Of a stretch of 64,000 nucleotides of DNA, positions 22,214-33,626 are shown one piece after another; the stretch's first letter is position 1; every line of letters starts with the position of its first letter. A program made the position numbers and the translations under genes. Source of the DNA: Hysterangium stoloniferum (Eukaryota; Basidiomycota; Agaricomycetes; Hysterangiales; Hysterangiaceae); assembly GCA_015178975.1 (NCBI GenBank), contig WHVD01000091.1, positions 124,001-188,000 on the forward strand, written 5' to 3'. The notes under the pieces were generated by a model. The model was not told the DNA's origin. It did not search any database and saw only the letters and a program-made list of their open reading frames with translations.

Positions 22214-22850
22214 TTGGGCAGACCTCTATAACTTTAGTGAAAGCAAAGTCGTTTATGTAAACGCCTGGATATAAATTTAGAGCAAACCACAAATAAATTA
22301 TTTGAATGCGGCTGCCATGTACTTCTGAAGTTCGGCCCGAGCCAAGAGGTCGGAAGCATTATTTTGACCCTGTGTCGTACCTTGTTACTTATGGCTCAAT
22401 AGGATCCAATCGTTGGATTTCCCAGCTTCACCTAAGCCCCGGCTGCTATGCACACAGCACCAAAGTATCACCGTCATCGATAATTTAGTGGCAGGGCCGC
22501 AATGTTTTCGTGGATTTCCGCGAATCTTTTTTCTATTCCGATGACATGGTCTAGGACGGTAGCTGCTACACTATCCCAATAACGTGCTGTTGCTAAACCA
22601 TTGTGATCGATATCGGTCTTCGTGTCGTGACTTTGGATGTTTGGTTCACAGCACTTGGCGAATGTGTGAAGTTATATTGAATTGCATAGGTGAGGACTGC
22701 GGACATAGACTACTGTATTTGTTCTAAATGACTGTGACTCTGAGGTATGATATAAAAGACCATACTACCTGGCCGATAGGAATTGGGGTGTATAACAGAC
22801 TGCATGGAGTACACCAACTATAATATCTTTTAATCGTAGAAAAGGACTTG
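22214..22850 (-). repeat. Repeat blocks m5 and m3, degraded copies
   Basis: The minus strand at ~22306-22460 reads GLGEAGKSND.. and NNASDLLARAELR. At ~22500-22690 it reads ATVLDHVIGIEKRFAEIHEN-like residues. Both match blocks at 25686-26111. The two blocks are adjacent in the same order in each copy and may be exons of one broken gene. Confidence 0.45.
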
Positions 22851-23105
22851 GTAAGCAACGCAAAGACACTTTTGTCCATTCCACAGGAGAAAACGTGTGA
22901 GTATAAATCCCCAGTTGCTTTGCCTCTCTCACCACTCTCCCAAATGACTTCTACCTCCATTGGTTATCCGCCTTCATGGTCAAAAAGTATACTGGAGCGG
23001 TGCGAAGCCCCCTCCCCTTTATGGATATTCTTCGAGTCGGCGATAGTATCTTCAAGAAGTTCCTTTGGTAAGGCCTTTTCATCGAATACCGCTGGATCAG
23101 CGAAT
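22850..23105 (-). pseudogene. Ketopantoate reductase-like C-terminal fragment
   Basis: The minus strand gives KALPKELLEDTIADSKNIHK and SHRSSILFDHEGG, a stop, then MEVEVIWESGERGKA. This matches the last ~60 residues of the intact copies but is truncated upstream and frameshifted at the end. Confidence 0.65.
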
Positions 23106-23210
23106 GTAGCTGGAACTGTTACATCAACGGGTGTAACTGTTCTGTCAAGCTCAGTTCTGATCTCTCCCAGCCATGACCAGTTCGCCCCCACCTGGTAAAA
23201 GTTTTGTGGG

Positions 23211-23300
23211 TGGAAGTTTTGGCGACTGTGGGAGGTGCCCAAGAAGAAAAAAGAAAAAAGCACAAAGACTCTGACAGGCGAGAGTATATTGCAGTTGATA
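23211..23300 (+). pseudogene. Duplicated 3' end of CDC20
   Basis: Matches 19885-19975 almost base for base (KFWRLWEVPKKKKEKS..) but ends ..LQLI* instead of ..LQLR*. No upstream CDC20 sequence is present, so it is a passive piece carried by the segmental duplication. Confidence 0.85.
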
Positions 23301-23473
23301 TAATGTGTGGTAGAGCGAGCATTGGTCTTGACCCCGAGTTACATTTGTATATATAGGAATGAAATTAATATTAGTTAGTATGTACTTGGTATAGTTGCGA
23401 TGCCCACCCGCAGTTTAGACGCCCACTGCTGTGACGTCATGCTTTGGACCAGAGTCCGTCACCAACCTCAATG

Positions 23474-23713
23474 GATACCAAATTCCCCAACCCGCCAGCC
23501 CCTGCATACACCAAACCCCTTCCAATGCGCGGTCCAGGTATAATATCATCACAACACATCAGTTCTATGCGGATGTCGACGAACCCTGAGGACGTCGAGG
23601 CAATAAAACAGAAGCAGAATCCAGCCATGAGGCTTAGAGGAGGTTGTATCCCATGTCCAGTACGTTGTTGCGAATGTCCCAAGCTGTTTTTCTGTTCTGA
23701 CAATATGATCTAG
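23474..23713 (+). CDS. Small Cys-rich protein, RLRGG-CIPCP type, copy 2
   Basis: Same length and frame as the gene at 20168, starting MDTKFPNPPAPAYTKPLPMR and ending in the RLRGGCIPCPVRCCECPK region. One Cys of the CCC run is Arg here. A longer start at 23444 is possible. Confidence 0.5.
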   Translation, partial: DTKFPNPPAPAYTKPLPMRGPGIISSQHISSMRMSTNPEDVEAIKQKQNPAMRLRGGCIPCPVRCCECPKLFFCSDNMI

Positions 23714-24236
23714 GACGGTAGCTGCTGCTACATTATCCCAATACCATGCTGTTGTTGAACCATCGTGGTTGATAACGGTGTTCGTGTCGTGACTTGGATT
23801 TTTGGTTCGTCGTGTTTGGGGGATGTGTCTTGGTTATATTGAATTGTGGCGGTGGGAAGGATGTCGTCCCGCGTCGTCCAAGAATGATGATCAGCTGACA
23901 ATTTGCATATCTCTTGGACTTCGTTTGGCATATATCCTGGTTATAAATATTCTCACGCAGATGATTGCGATCATGACCACTACTTCATACCCCTTAATTA
24001 TACATTCTTTCAAGAGACGGTAAAACAATCTATACTGCCACTGTAGATCCCAGACAAGTAACACCGGTATGATAGACACTGAATATGATGTACCATGCTA
24101 CCTAGCTGATAGGTTTTGATGGTTACTATCCAGGAGATAGGTTTTTCAGGAATTGGTTCTGTATAACAGACAACATGGAATACACCAGATCTAATCTCTA
24201 TAAAAAATTTGGTAAGCGCAAGGACACTTCTATCCA
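23714..24236 (-). repeat. Repeat block m3, copy in duplication 2
   Basis: Parallels 20408-20866 with small indels. No intact gene. Confidence 0.5.
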
Positions 24237-25587
24237 TTAAACAGGATTAAAACGTACTGGAGTATCAACCCCCAACTCCTTTGCCTTTCTCACCACCTCT
24301 CCCAAAATGACTTCCACCTCCATTGGTCGCCCACCTTCAAGGTCAAGAAGTATACTGACACGGTGTGAAATCCCCGTTCCTTTAAAAATATTTGTCGATT
24401 CGGCCACAACATCCTCAACAACATCCATTGGTAAGGCCGCCTCGTCGAATCCCATCGCACGGCCTACGGCTAGGAGTTCATACATCATGGCGCGTATTTG
24501 AGGTATCATTTGTTCTTCAACTGCATTTTCAAAAAAGGTCGGGAGAGGATATCGCATTAATGCTGAACAGACGGCGAAGGTGGCGTTCCTACACGTCGCC
24601 AAGTTAATATTTGCTAGAAACGTCATGAAATAAGAAATACCAGAAATTTTTTCTGAATTTAATCCTTTGTACTTCGTCATAGATGGTAATAGGGCTGGTG
24701 GTGCCTTCAAAGAGATTGACGAACTCTTGGAGAATGACAGCCTCTTCAACATTGTTTTGTACCCTTGGTGAATATTCCGGTCTATAAATTCCAATGGACA
24801 TTCGTTCCTATCAATTTCCACATCTGTGAATACTTTCACTATGCAAATATCTATTTGACTTACATCGTGACTATGGTCCACAATGTTTCCGGGTATAATG
24901 TTAGTGGCAATCCAGAGAGCGGTGCTGATGATTCTCGGTTCGCCTTTGCCTAGTTGCTTAACAGCGCTATATATATCTTTCTCTACATTCAATCCATTTT
25001 GCAACATTACGAAGACAGGTAGGGTCGCGGCCTGCGGGTTGAGTAAAGGGCCTAAAAGCGAAGAGGCAGGTGTTATCTGGGGAAGAGCTTTCGTAGTGAC
25101 GACCACATAGGAGTATGGTCTATCGGACGCATCCAAAACGGATTTGACGACTTGTAGTTTGAGAAATAGCGATTAAGTAGAATTTGAGATCAGCCTAGGA
25201 AGTGCTCGCTCACTTCTGTGTGGTCTCCAGCCTGGTATATTACCGTATCGCTTGGATTGAATATGTATACCCTCATCTGATCACGGCTGTGAGTCTTCTT
25301 AGATACCTTATCTGTGAAAAAGGTAAAAACACCTAGTGTTGCCTGATAGTTACTGCGAGCGACACAAGTAACATTTATTTTGCCAGAGAGCGACAGGATA
25401 TAGGAATCTGAGGAAATCGATCAACGATCAACGATAACACGTTTGAATTCCAATCCATCCCCATTACTCACAGAGAGCGCCTACTGCTCCGAACCCTGCC
25501 TTGGGATTAGCAAGTTGTACAGTATACCAATCATCAATCATGATCCGTAAACTTGCCTACGACTAACACGTCCTTCTTGTCTGACAT
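24237..25587 (-). CDS. Ketopantoate reductase-like protein (ApbA/PanE), copy 2
   Basis: From ATG 25587 (MSDKKDVLVVG), with the same exon plan as copy 1, including the GC-AG first intron. Landmarks are intact: GFGAVGAL, YSYVVVTTKALPQITP, VFVMLQNGLNVEKDI, PEYSPRVQNNVEEAVILQEF and LGVDTPVRF. Substitutions cluster near the C-terminal helix (MELIEDVVAESKSIHK in copy 1, MDVVEDVVAESTNIFK here). Intact coding with scattered replacements suggests both copies were kept functional for some time (inference). Confidence 0.8.
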
Positions 25588-25599
25588 TTGGGCAGACCT

Positions 25600-26120
25600 C
25601 TATAACTTTAGTGAAAGCAAAGTCGTTTATGTAAACGCTTTTTCGCTTCGACATGGATATAAATTTAGAGCAAACTACAAATAAATCATTTGAACTCTGC
25701 TGCCATGTACTTCCGAAGTTCGGCCCGAGCCAAGAGGTCGGAAGCATTATTTTGACCTGTCATACCCTTGTTATACTTGTTACTTATACTTAATATGGGA
25801 CTAATGGCATGGTTCAATAGGTCCCAATCGTTGGATTTCCCAGCTTCACCTAAGCCCCGGTTGCTCTGCACACAGCATCAAAATATGCTATCACCGTCAT
25901 CGATAATTTAGTGGCAGGCCGCAATGTTTTCGTGGATTTCCCTGAATCTTTTTTCTATTCTGATGACATGGTCTAGGACGGTAGCTGCTATGCTGTTGCT
26001 AAACCATCGTGATCCGTATCGGTCTTCGTGCGTGACTTTGGATGTTTGATTCACAGCATTTGGCCTGTCGCATAGATATATTAAATTGCATGGGTGAGGA
26101 GCTGCGGCCATAAACTGCTA
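25600..26120 (-). pseudogene. Unrecognised duplicated gene remnant (blocks m5 + m3)
   Basis: The minus strand reads SIAATVLDHVIRIEKRFREI then HENIAA, an interruption, IDDGDSIF-like residues, then SNRGLGEAGKSND and NNASDLLARAELRKYMAAEF. The 27.5-kb copy reads NIAAHLNITDDDHSIF then RGLGEAGKFNERD. The two copies agree on a consensus despite stops, so a protein-coding ancestor is likely. I do not recognise it. Confidence 0.4.
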
Positions 26121-26469
26121 TATTTGTGTTCTATTACCATGATCGGGTAACAACTGAGTATCTGTTGGACTTCGTTTGACTCCATTTGGCAGTCTGATTA
26201 TGCCCTGATAATGATCTTCTATGCCTCGAGCGTCGTAGAAGTTTAGAAAAGTAGGTCTCGATCAGCTAACCATTTCTGTCATCTGTTAGGCCTCCATGTT
26301 CCTAATTTATCTCTTCCTTTAAGAGACACTAGAACGATCTATGTTGATAGACTCTAAATGACTGTGACTCTGAAGTATGATATGAAAGACCATATTACCT
26401 GGCCGATAGGAATTGGGGTGTATAACAGACTATATGGTATACACCAAATCTAACATATTTAATCGTAGA

Positions 26470-26580
26470 AAAGGACTTGGTAAGCAACGCAAAGACACTT
26501 TTGTCCATTCCACAGGAGAAAACGTATGATTATGAGTCCCCAGTTGCTTTGCCTCTCTCACCACCTCTCCCAGCCATGAC
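26470..26580 (-). pseudogene. Ketopantoate reductase-like terminal fragment, third copy
   Basis: Matches 22850-22950 (AAAGGACTTGGTAAGCAACG, then GACACTTTTGTCCATTCCAC). Only the end of the last exon and the 3' flank remain. Confidence 0.55.
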
Positions 26581-26589
26581 CAGTTCGCC

Positions 26590-26920
26590 CTCACCTGGTA
26601 AAATTTTTGTGGGTGACGAAACCATTGCTACTCTCAGCACTGTTCTCGGATGTATGGCCGCTCTTCCAATCGGGCGCATATGGGTACACCCTCGCTCACC
26701 CCACATTCAACTCCCGTGGCGACTTCCTTCTCGAGCTAGCTCTCCCCGTCGGCCGGGACGAATGGATCATAGACTCTGATCCCGACTTATATGGAAGTAC
26801 ACTCTTTGACGGTCCACCTGATGAGCTATCCCTTATTTTTTTACAGGCGGCCAGACTAACCGCTGTCTTCGTCTAATTAGGAAAACCACGCTACATGGGA
26901 GTGAGCTTTTTTGCCTAAAG
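26590..26920 (+). pseudogene. Unidentified coding remnant after third PanE fragment
   Basis: One frame starts MTSSPSPGKIFVGDETIATL. Another, from ~26640, reads ALFSDVWPLFQSGAYGYTLA, HPTFNSRGDFLLELALPVGR and DEWIIDSDPDLYGSTLFDGP. The composition is protein-like, unlike nearby noise, but a frame change is needed and the frame soon stops. The leading CCATGACCAGTTCGCC is also at 23169, where the continuation is replaced by the CDC20 tail. Function unknown. Confidence 0.3.
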
Positions 26921-27219
26921 GGAATTCGACCACCTCTGATAATTATGGGTTAATGAGTTTAAACATTGTTATCAGCTCGAGCATCAGCTTCACGACAATC
27001 GTCTCGAACAATTTGAGTTCATTGACCAGCAACCATTCTCCGTCATACGATACGGGTGAATTATCCAAGAGTAACGGCGTCCACGGACAAGAAAACGAGG
27101 AAACAGCAGAAAAGTGACTCAAGACCCGACTTCCAATGTGGCTATAGTAGTGTCTTGGACACTGAATTACCGTGAGTTTTGCAACTCTGTAAGGAATGGA
27201 TTGTCGTTATTTTACTAAT

Positions 27220-27560
27220 TTATATGTATCTAATCATTCGAAAAAACGTGGATTGGGTCTCCCTCAAGCTTCTCCCGTTATTCTCAATCCCGCCTAAATA
27301 AATATACGTCACCCGCCTCTGTGGACGTGGACTGTTCTTAACTTCTTGTTGCCGCCGTCCACTGGCGCGAGCCAAGATCTCGGAAGTAATAGTCCTTTTG
27401 CCCACTGTTCTACCCCTGCTATATACCTCGTTATACTTAATGTGTAACCTAAGGCATGTTTTGATGTCCCTTTCGTTGAATTTCCCAGCTTCGCCCAAGC
27501 CCCGACTCTGCATGCGGGGTCAAAAAATGCTATGATCATCATCGGTAATATTGAGGTGGG
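27220..27560 (-). repeat. Repeat block m5, third copy
   Basis: RGLGEAGKFNERDIKT and TSEILARA match blocks at ~22420 and ~25840. It marks the right border of the array. From 27560 to 27823 I see nothing but 3' flank of MIS12. Confidence 0.5.
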
Positions 27561-27823
27561 CCGCAATGTTTCCACTCCTTTTCCTTCCACCGTCTGTACA
27601 GTATATATAATAGCTACATATAATACAAGTTCCCCGCGATTGCAAGGGTCACTGTGATATAGCCGGGTGCGTGATAGAGACAGCGCACCCACGGAATTCA
27701 GGGAAGGGTATCGCTTTCCGGGAAGTTCGTCTACAATACCCCAGGGTCCAAAAGAAAAGACATATCTCGCCTGCATCAGTTATCACACTATAACGAAGCA
27801 TGCAATTTATGCTTATGCTGAGC

Positions 27824-28832
27824 TTATCCAATCTTCCTCTTCTTAGATTCAGGATTATGTTCTGCATAAGATTCCATATCCAACTCTCTTGGAGGAATCG
27901 CCTTTTCTGCTTCGGTGGCGCCATGTAGGGCCCAGATATCCTCAGGGTCGCCGAATATCTCCCTTTGGACATCATCAACTTGTGGATCTCTGTCTACCGG
28001 CTCGTCCTTTGCCCTTTCCACAAGTCGATTCACAGCCCAGTGGTCATATCCGATTTTTCCCTGTTCCCAAGGCCGTCTGGCCGGATCGGCTAGTAGTGAT
28101 GGAGATGGAAGAAATGATGAAGGATCTAGTAGAATTGGGTCCGGTAAGACGCCACAGAGAGCTATTAATGATTCGGTTGCGGTTGGGGATGGAGGACGCG
28201 ATGGGAGGATTGCGATGGATTCGAAACGGGCTTTAGCGCGAGCCAACTGTGATCGGGAGGTGAGTAAAGCTGATTTCAAGTGACGGTTAAGACGTCTTCG
28301 CTATGGAAGGTGGTCAGAAGGTGCCAAGATTATGGCGATTCTTAATACTTACGTTTTGAAGCTTTTTACGCAAATCCTCGACCTCATTAAACAGTTCTGC
28401 CTCTGCCTTGGGATCTTGATGTAGGTTTAGGTTTTTGTGGTGGGGAACCACGACGGGTAGATCTGGTGGGATGAAAAATATGTTTCGTAAAGTCCATACT
28501 TCAAAATAATCAAAGGCCAAGTCGACATGGTATTCCAGAAGGGTTTGGAACGCGACAATGCCCTATGCGACGCGTCAAAGCGTGGTGAACAACGGTTAAA
28601 GCACAAAACACACCTGTTGTATTTCCTTAGAGATATCTTCTTGATCTTTCTTGTTGTTTGTCTCTGGTCGTTGTGCACGCTCTGTTGCCCATGCCTCCAT
28701 GAACGCGGCGACAAACTCACTACACTGATAGATAGGTTCATTTGCCGCGTTAATAATATCGTCTAGAAGAAGCTGAGGGTGGAAGCCTAATATCTCAGGC
28801 AAAAGAGCATTCAGAGTAGGATGCGAAGACAT
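27824..28832 (-). CDS. MIS12: Mis12/Mtw1 kinetochore protein
   Basis: Mis12 is a subunit of the four-protein complex that joins inner-kinetochore CENP-C to Ndc80. Exons 28614-28832, 28353-28562 and 27824-28300 join in phase 0 to 301 aa, a normal fungal length. The N-terminal head reads LLPEILGFHPQLLLDDIINA then EPIYQC, matching the family's leucine-rich opening. Then FQTLLEYHVDLAFDYFEVW and LRNIFFIPPDLPVVVPHH, the family's LLE.HVD.AFD.FE..LRN core. A coiled coil follows (NEVEDLRKKLQNRRRLNRHL), running over the second intron. The tail is Pro-rich and ends in basic ESKKRKIG, a possible nuclear signal. Confidence 0.85.
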
Positions 28833-29381
28833 CGTTCTAAATCACGTGCTCTCATGCTCATTATGTGACGTGACATATGTTATCTGATGATCGAAGACGA
28901 TGTTTGTGGACAATCTAGCTCAAATTTGGATATTAATTTAGGCATATTTTATTATTTATTTTTCAAGTGGAAGCGCTCGTGGACCGCACAAGGGATCGCC
29001 TGAGTCTTTCCGCGCCGCAAATTTTCGACGGATGCAGTTACTTAGTACTAGAAGAGAGATTTCTCAAATATATTGTTTGAATGCCAAACCATGGTATAAT
29101 GTCGTTTACACAAATTTCATTGTAAGCGTATTGTTGTATGCAACGTATTGCTGCATTGCCCTAATGCAGCGCCCGAGTGGGATTGGGCAATCTAATCGCC
29201 TTGGCATCACGACAATGTTGTGACATGTCTTTTTTTAGCAATTACTTAAAGGGTCAAAGCAAGAACATTACGTGGTGCGGCGGGGCTCTGCTCCGAACCC
29301 CGTAAGTGATCGGCATGAGATGCGACCAAGGCACTGATGAATTGTCGTACTACATAGCATTTTCTTGCTACCTGAATCCAT
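28833..29381. promoter_or_regulatory. Divergent promoter region of MIS12 and the Zn2Cys6 gene
   Basis: 550 bp between divergently transcribed genes. It contains TAAATCACGTGCTC (28838-28851), a CACGTG palindrome directly before MIS12, and an AT-rich stretch at 28930-28965. No RNA gene seen. Confidence 0.4.
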
Positions 29382-32300
29382 ATGGACCCTTTACCACGTC
29401 TAACTCAAGCATGTGCGGAATGCAAACGAATGAAGGTTTGTTAATAAATAGATAAGGAAGCCATCAGTGAATCATTGTCTGGCTTGCAGCTCAAATGTGA
29501 CAAAAACAATCCGTGTGGGAGTTGTACCAAAAGAGGGTGTGTGCAATCTTTTCCAGAATAGCGACGACTGAAGCTCACTAGACAATGAAATAACAGATGT
29601 GTAGCTATCTGTCCTCACGGTCGTCTGCCTCCCAAAAATAGTAAAAGCTCACCGTGCGTTAACTCTGGCAATTCAACCGTCTTTTATGTAACGTAGTTTT
29701 CCAGAAATAGCGCCAACGTAGGGCTACTGGTCGGTATCCTTTCAAGTAGTGTCCGCTTTTGCATTACAACGCCCATTTTTCTAGCATGAAACGATTGATA
29801 CACTTAAAGCCCGGGTCCGCCAACTGGAGGATGCGCTAGAAGCAACACAAACACAACATTCTTATGAACAATCTCACCCTTTGCTTTCGGATGAGCTCCG
29901 TCGTGTTGCAGCCACCCCACTGCCATCTAGTGCCGAGGATAAACATGACGTACAGAATACCGTAGACGAAGAATTAGCTGAAAATGTAGGGACTCTCGCG
30001 TTAGACGACAAAGGGACGCAATACTTTAGTTCAATGGGTGCATTTGCCGTGCGTCGTAGACATTCTATTTTTCTTCGTTGCAGGTTAAATAATTATAATT
30101 GTCTGTAGTATTTCTGGAAGGTAGATAAACGGTTGATTGGACATTTAAGATTAACTAGTGTAATTACAGACCGTTCAAACCTCCGAAGACTCCAGTAGAA
30201 AGCAGAAGATGGATCTGGTCATTGAAGCTCTCAGAGGAATACCCCATGAGATATCACATTTGGCCTATGTATTCCCTACCCCACTCACAGATCTGGATAT
30301 TGCCGCTACTATAGATGTTCAAAGGATTACTGCACACATACTCCAAAATTGCTTACCCCCGTACCCCGAAGCTTGGTCGCTTTTCGAAAATTACTGGGAG
30401 CATTGTTCGTGGCAGTACGTCTCTTTAAATTAACTTGTTGACACGGGTAATCAATCTATTGTCGCTTAGTATTTTTACATTTACTCGCGAGAAATTTGTG
30501 AACCAGATCCTCTCTCCAATCTATCGTCGATCTTCAGGTGGTAATGATCAGACACCTCTATGTCACAACCTTGCATTACTGTTTATGGTACGCTTTCTTA
30601 ATATATTTCGACAGATCGTGATGGAAAGGCATTTTAGGTTTTCGCCATCGGGGATCTCATGGACTTTACAAAACCGTTCGATCTCAAATCCGCATTGCAT
30701 TACTGTCTACTTGCTCGGGCTTGTCTATGTCTTACTCCTGTGATAGAATCTCCTACGTTGACTGCACTCCAAGCTATGGTGAGTCCTTAAATATTATATA
30801 AAAATATATTTGCCGATAATATCCCATCACAGCATCTTATGAGTGTGTTTGGGTTGATGTCGCATGATATAATTGGGCAGGAACAAATGTGGCTTCTCTC
30901 TGGGATGAACTTCAAGCTAGCAATAACAGTAAGTCTTCATGCCTGTGTCGAGATCCTTCGTTGGTCATTCATTTTTCTCGAACAGCTTGGCCTTCGTATG
31001 TTTCCTTGAACAGATTATTTTTCCGTTTTTCTTACATGAAGTAGACTACGACCCTACTAAGTTTAACCTTCGTAAGTTAGAACATCTACCTCAGCTTGCT
31101 CGATCAGCTGATTGACCTAATTTCAATTCTTCGCAGCTGCCGATGAGGTGCACAACCGGCAATACGTAATGGCTGCAATTGTGATTCAAGAGTTACTGCT
31201 GGTGAGTTTCGATCAGATCATATTACTTCTGTTGCCACATATAATATGATTAGTCGCTATCGTTGGGTGGGTGTTGACATCTTTATATATGAATTGCCCT
31301 GTACTAATGAAGCACAGGGAGGCCGCCCTCGCTTTCCCTTGGAAACATCACTTGGATACGCCCTTCATACTGTGAAATTCCTGGAACAGATATCACAGGT
31401 AGTCTCTTTACTAATTTCCGGCTACGAATATTTAATAAATAATTGTAGGTCGATACTGGGGTGTATGTTTTATTCGTGACTGCACTCAGAAAGTTTTGGA
31501 AACTATGGTTGCCCCGAAGCCAATAAGTTACAACAAGATCTTACAACTGGATAAGATCATAAAGGAGTATCCTATGCCCGATCCCGTCGATATTCCCAAT
31601 CTTGAAAGCGCAGGGGTTGGAGAGAAGCTTGGAGCGACTTTCCTATTTATGATTAAGGAAATTAGTAAGTGAATCACGCTCGTTGGCCGTTGTTTACAAA
31701 GTAATTGAGTTGCAACATCTTGTACACAGATTTCCTTTTCCTACACCGACGGTGTTTTGCCCTTGCATTAAGAGATCATCCTGACGATCCACTACGTAGT
31801 GCCTTTGCACCATCAGTTAGAGCTTGTTATCAAAGTGCTACAACAGTTATCACACAGATGTCCATAGCGACGGAATCTCTTCCCCAGATAACGGAACGTA
31901 TCTGGTTCGTGTGGTAAGTATTATTTTATCCTATTTCAAAAATTTCATTATGATACCAATTATCCGTCATATTTTAGGCCGAATGTGTTAGTATCTACTT
32001 TGGTACGTTCCTCACGAAAATGCTCGAGGAGAACTTAGCTCAGATAAATGCAGATATTGGGCGCCATTGTTGCTCGCAGCCCGGGCTGCGCACTCGCGTC
32101 ATCTGCATTTCTGGAATTAGAGAAAGCCTCCCGGTTATGGGAGTCTGTTTCTGATGTTTCTGGACCCAAGATGCGGGTGCGAACACATGTACCATTCAAA
32201 TGTATTTTCATTAACGCATGAGCGCAGGATAAATTGCGACAGTTGAAGCAGAAAGCGTGCACAGCTTTCGCACAATATCATGCCACAAACAGCAACCCTC

Positions 32301-32800
32301 TTATACCTGGCCTTAAGCCTGGGGGTCTTGAAGTGATAGAAGAAATAAGTGCTCTTGGCGGCTACGTGGGTGGCAAGGTGACATTGACATCGAAAACAAA
32401 CGGCTCGTCGAGGTTTGGCGAAGAAGCAAGCCTTACCTGCGGTTCCGTAGCTAGTTCTCCGCAGGGCACGACACCACCTGCAGGCGACAGCCCGGACTAC
32501 TTTCCCGAAACAAGACAATCGTTTTCTCAAGCGCACCCATCCAACTATACCACCACCAATTATGGACTGCCACATCTACCGGATCCGCAGAATTTCCCGA
32601 AGGAGAATTCGCCAGTGCAGATCCAGCTGCAAAGTCAGGTTCAGGTCCCACAGGAGGCGCTGCGAGACGATTTCAACGACATATTCGGATTTGTCGGCGA
32701 TCAAGGCCTAGCTCCGCCTGTTATATCCGGCAATGATATTTTGAAACAGCTTGGATTGATGGAAGAATGGCAGCCCGCCATGGATCACCTGGGATTCTAG
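29382..32800 (+). CDS. Zn2Cys6 fungal transcription factor with Fungal_trans domain
   Basis: Exon 1 from ATG 29382 encodes MDPLPRLTQACAECKRMK. After a 52-nt intron come LKCDKNNPCGSCTKRG and CVAICPHGRLPPK, a binuclear zinc cluster (C-x2-C-x6-C-x5-C-x2-C-x8-C). A coiled coil follows (HETIDTLKARVRQLEDALEA), the usual dimerisation segment. Downstream exons carry LTDLDIAATIDVQRIT, LTPVIESPTLTALQAM, EVHNRQYVMAAIVIQELLL, and RPPSLSLGNITWIRPSYCEI at ~31322-31385, the hallmark of the fungal-specific middle homology region. The last exon (~32230-32800) is Ser/Pro/Gln-rich and ends EEWQPAMDHLGF, a plausible activation region. There are more than ten introns; not all borders were fixed. The target pathway is unknown. 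Confidence 0.8.
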
Positions 32801-33626
32801 ACGGTCCGTGTCCCTGATAAAGTGTCTCCCAGCGGTTGGCAACTATATCCTATTCGTGGTGGTGTAATCCTAGTTTTTAACAGCGCTTTTTCTTTAATAT
32901 ATCATTAGAATAGCCTGTACAGGTGCAAAGTGTTGTAGCGATAATTTGTATCGTTATGGATTGCTATTGGAACATTATTCAGTATCTTAATAGCACTTAG
33001 TTGTACCTATTGATTACAGTCTTTCACTATCTGCTCTTTTCGTCCTCAGGAGTTATGCTATATTTTCAAAAATACGATGTTACGGGGTGACTCTGGCTGG
33101 GACTCTGTGGAACGGGCTACTGTGCTTAATTTTTGCTTTATTCATTGGCTTCCCCGCCGGAACGTATGTATCAGACAGATCGGCGACATCAGTAATTAAA
33201 GGGTTTAATGTAGGCGCCACTCCTATTCTGGGGTGCTCCTCCCTGAGGGTGCTTCCTCCGGATCAAAAAAACCAATTTACTGACGTTGAAGATGCAGGGA
33301 AAATTTCATTGCAAGTTGAGGATTATCTATCAGTTAGTTGTTTGCTCGAAGGAGAAAGCCAAGGTCGGTCATCTAACTACTCCGAACGTGAGAGTATTAG
33401 GAATTAAGGGGTGGTCGTAAGTAAAGTGGCCGGTGGGTGTGGGAGGGAGATGTGAAGACTGGAAATATGTAAATTGATGTCATGAAGATCCTGTACCACG
33501 CTATTGTAGGGCCATGGGAAATCACCTATCATAATCAACAGCACCTCTATACGATTGGCTGTAGAAAATGAATCGGCCCTTTTCCTTCTTGTTCACCCAC
33601 GTCCTTTATACTAGCCAATCTGTTAA
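32801..33626. other. Intergenic between convergent genes
   Basis: About 0.8 kb. A 106-codon frame at 33087-33407 opens with a hydrophobic stretch but has only a GTG start and no recognisable motif, so it is not called. Confidence 0.4.

Larger units (their letters stand above)
19885..27560. repeat. Segmental repeat array between CDC20 and MIS12
   Basis: Modules recur at an offset of ~3.33-3.37 kb. CDC20 tail: 19885 and 23213. Cys-rich ORF: 20138 and 23444. GGACGGTAGCTGC block: 20410, 22554, 23715 and 25978. Ketopantoate reductase-like gene: 20867-22213 and 24237-25587 intact; pieces at ~22850-23100 and ~26470-26575. GLGEAGK block (minus): ~22420, ~25840 and ~27500. The best-preserved pair is copy 1 (20.0-22.7 kb) and copy 2 (23.2-26.1 kb). 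The third is degraded. Confidence 0.85.

Noticed and set aside
33087-33407. 106-codon + strand frame with a hydrophobic start
   Set aside because: GTG-only start, no splice partner and no family motif.
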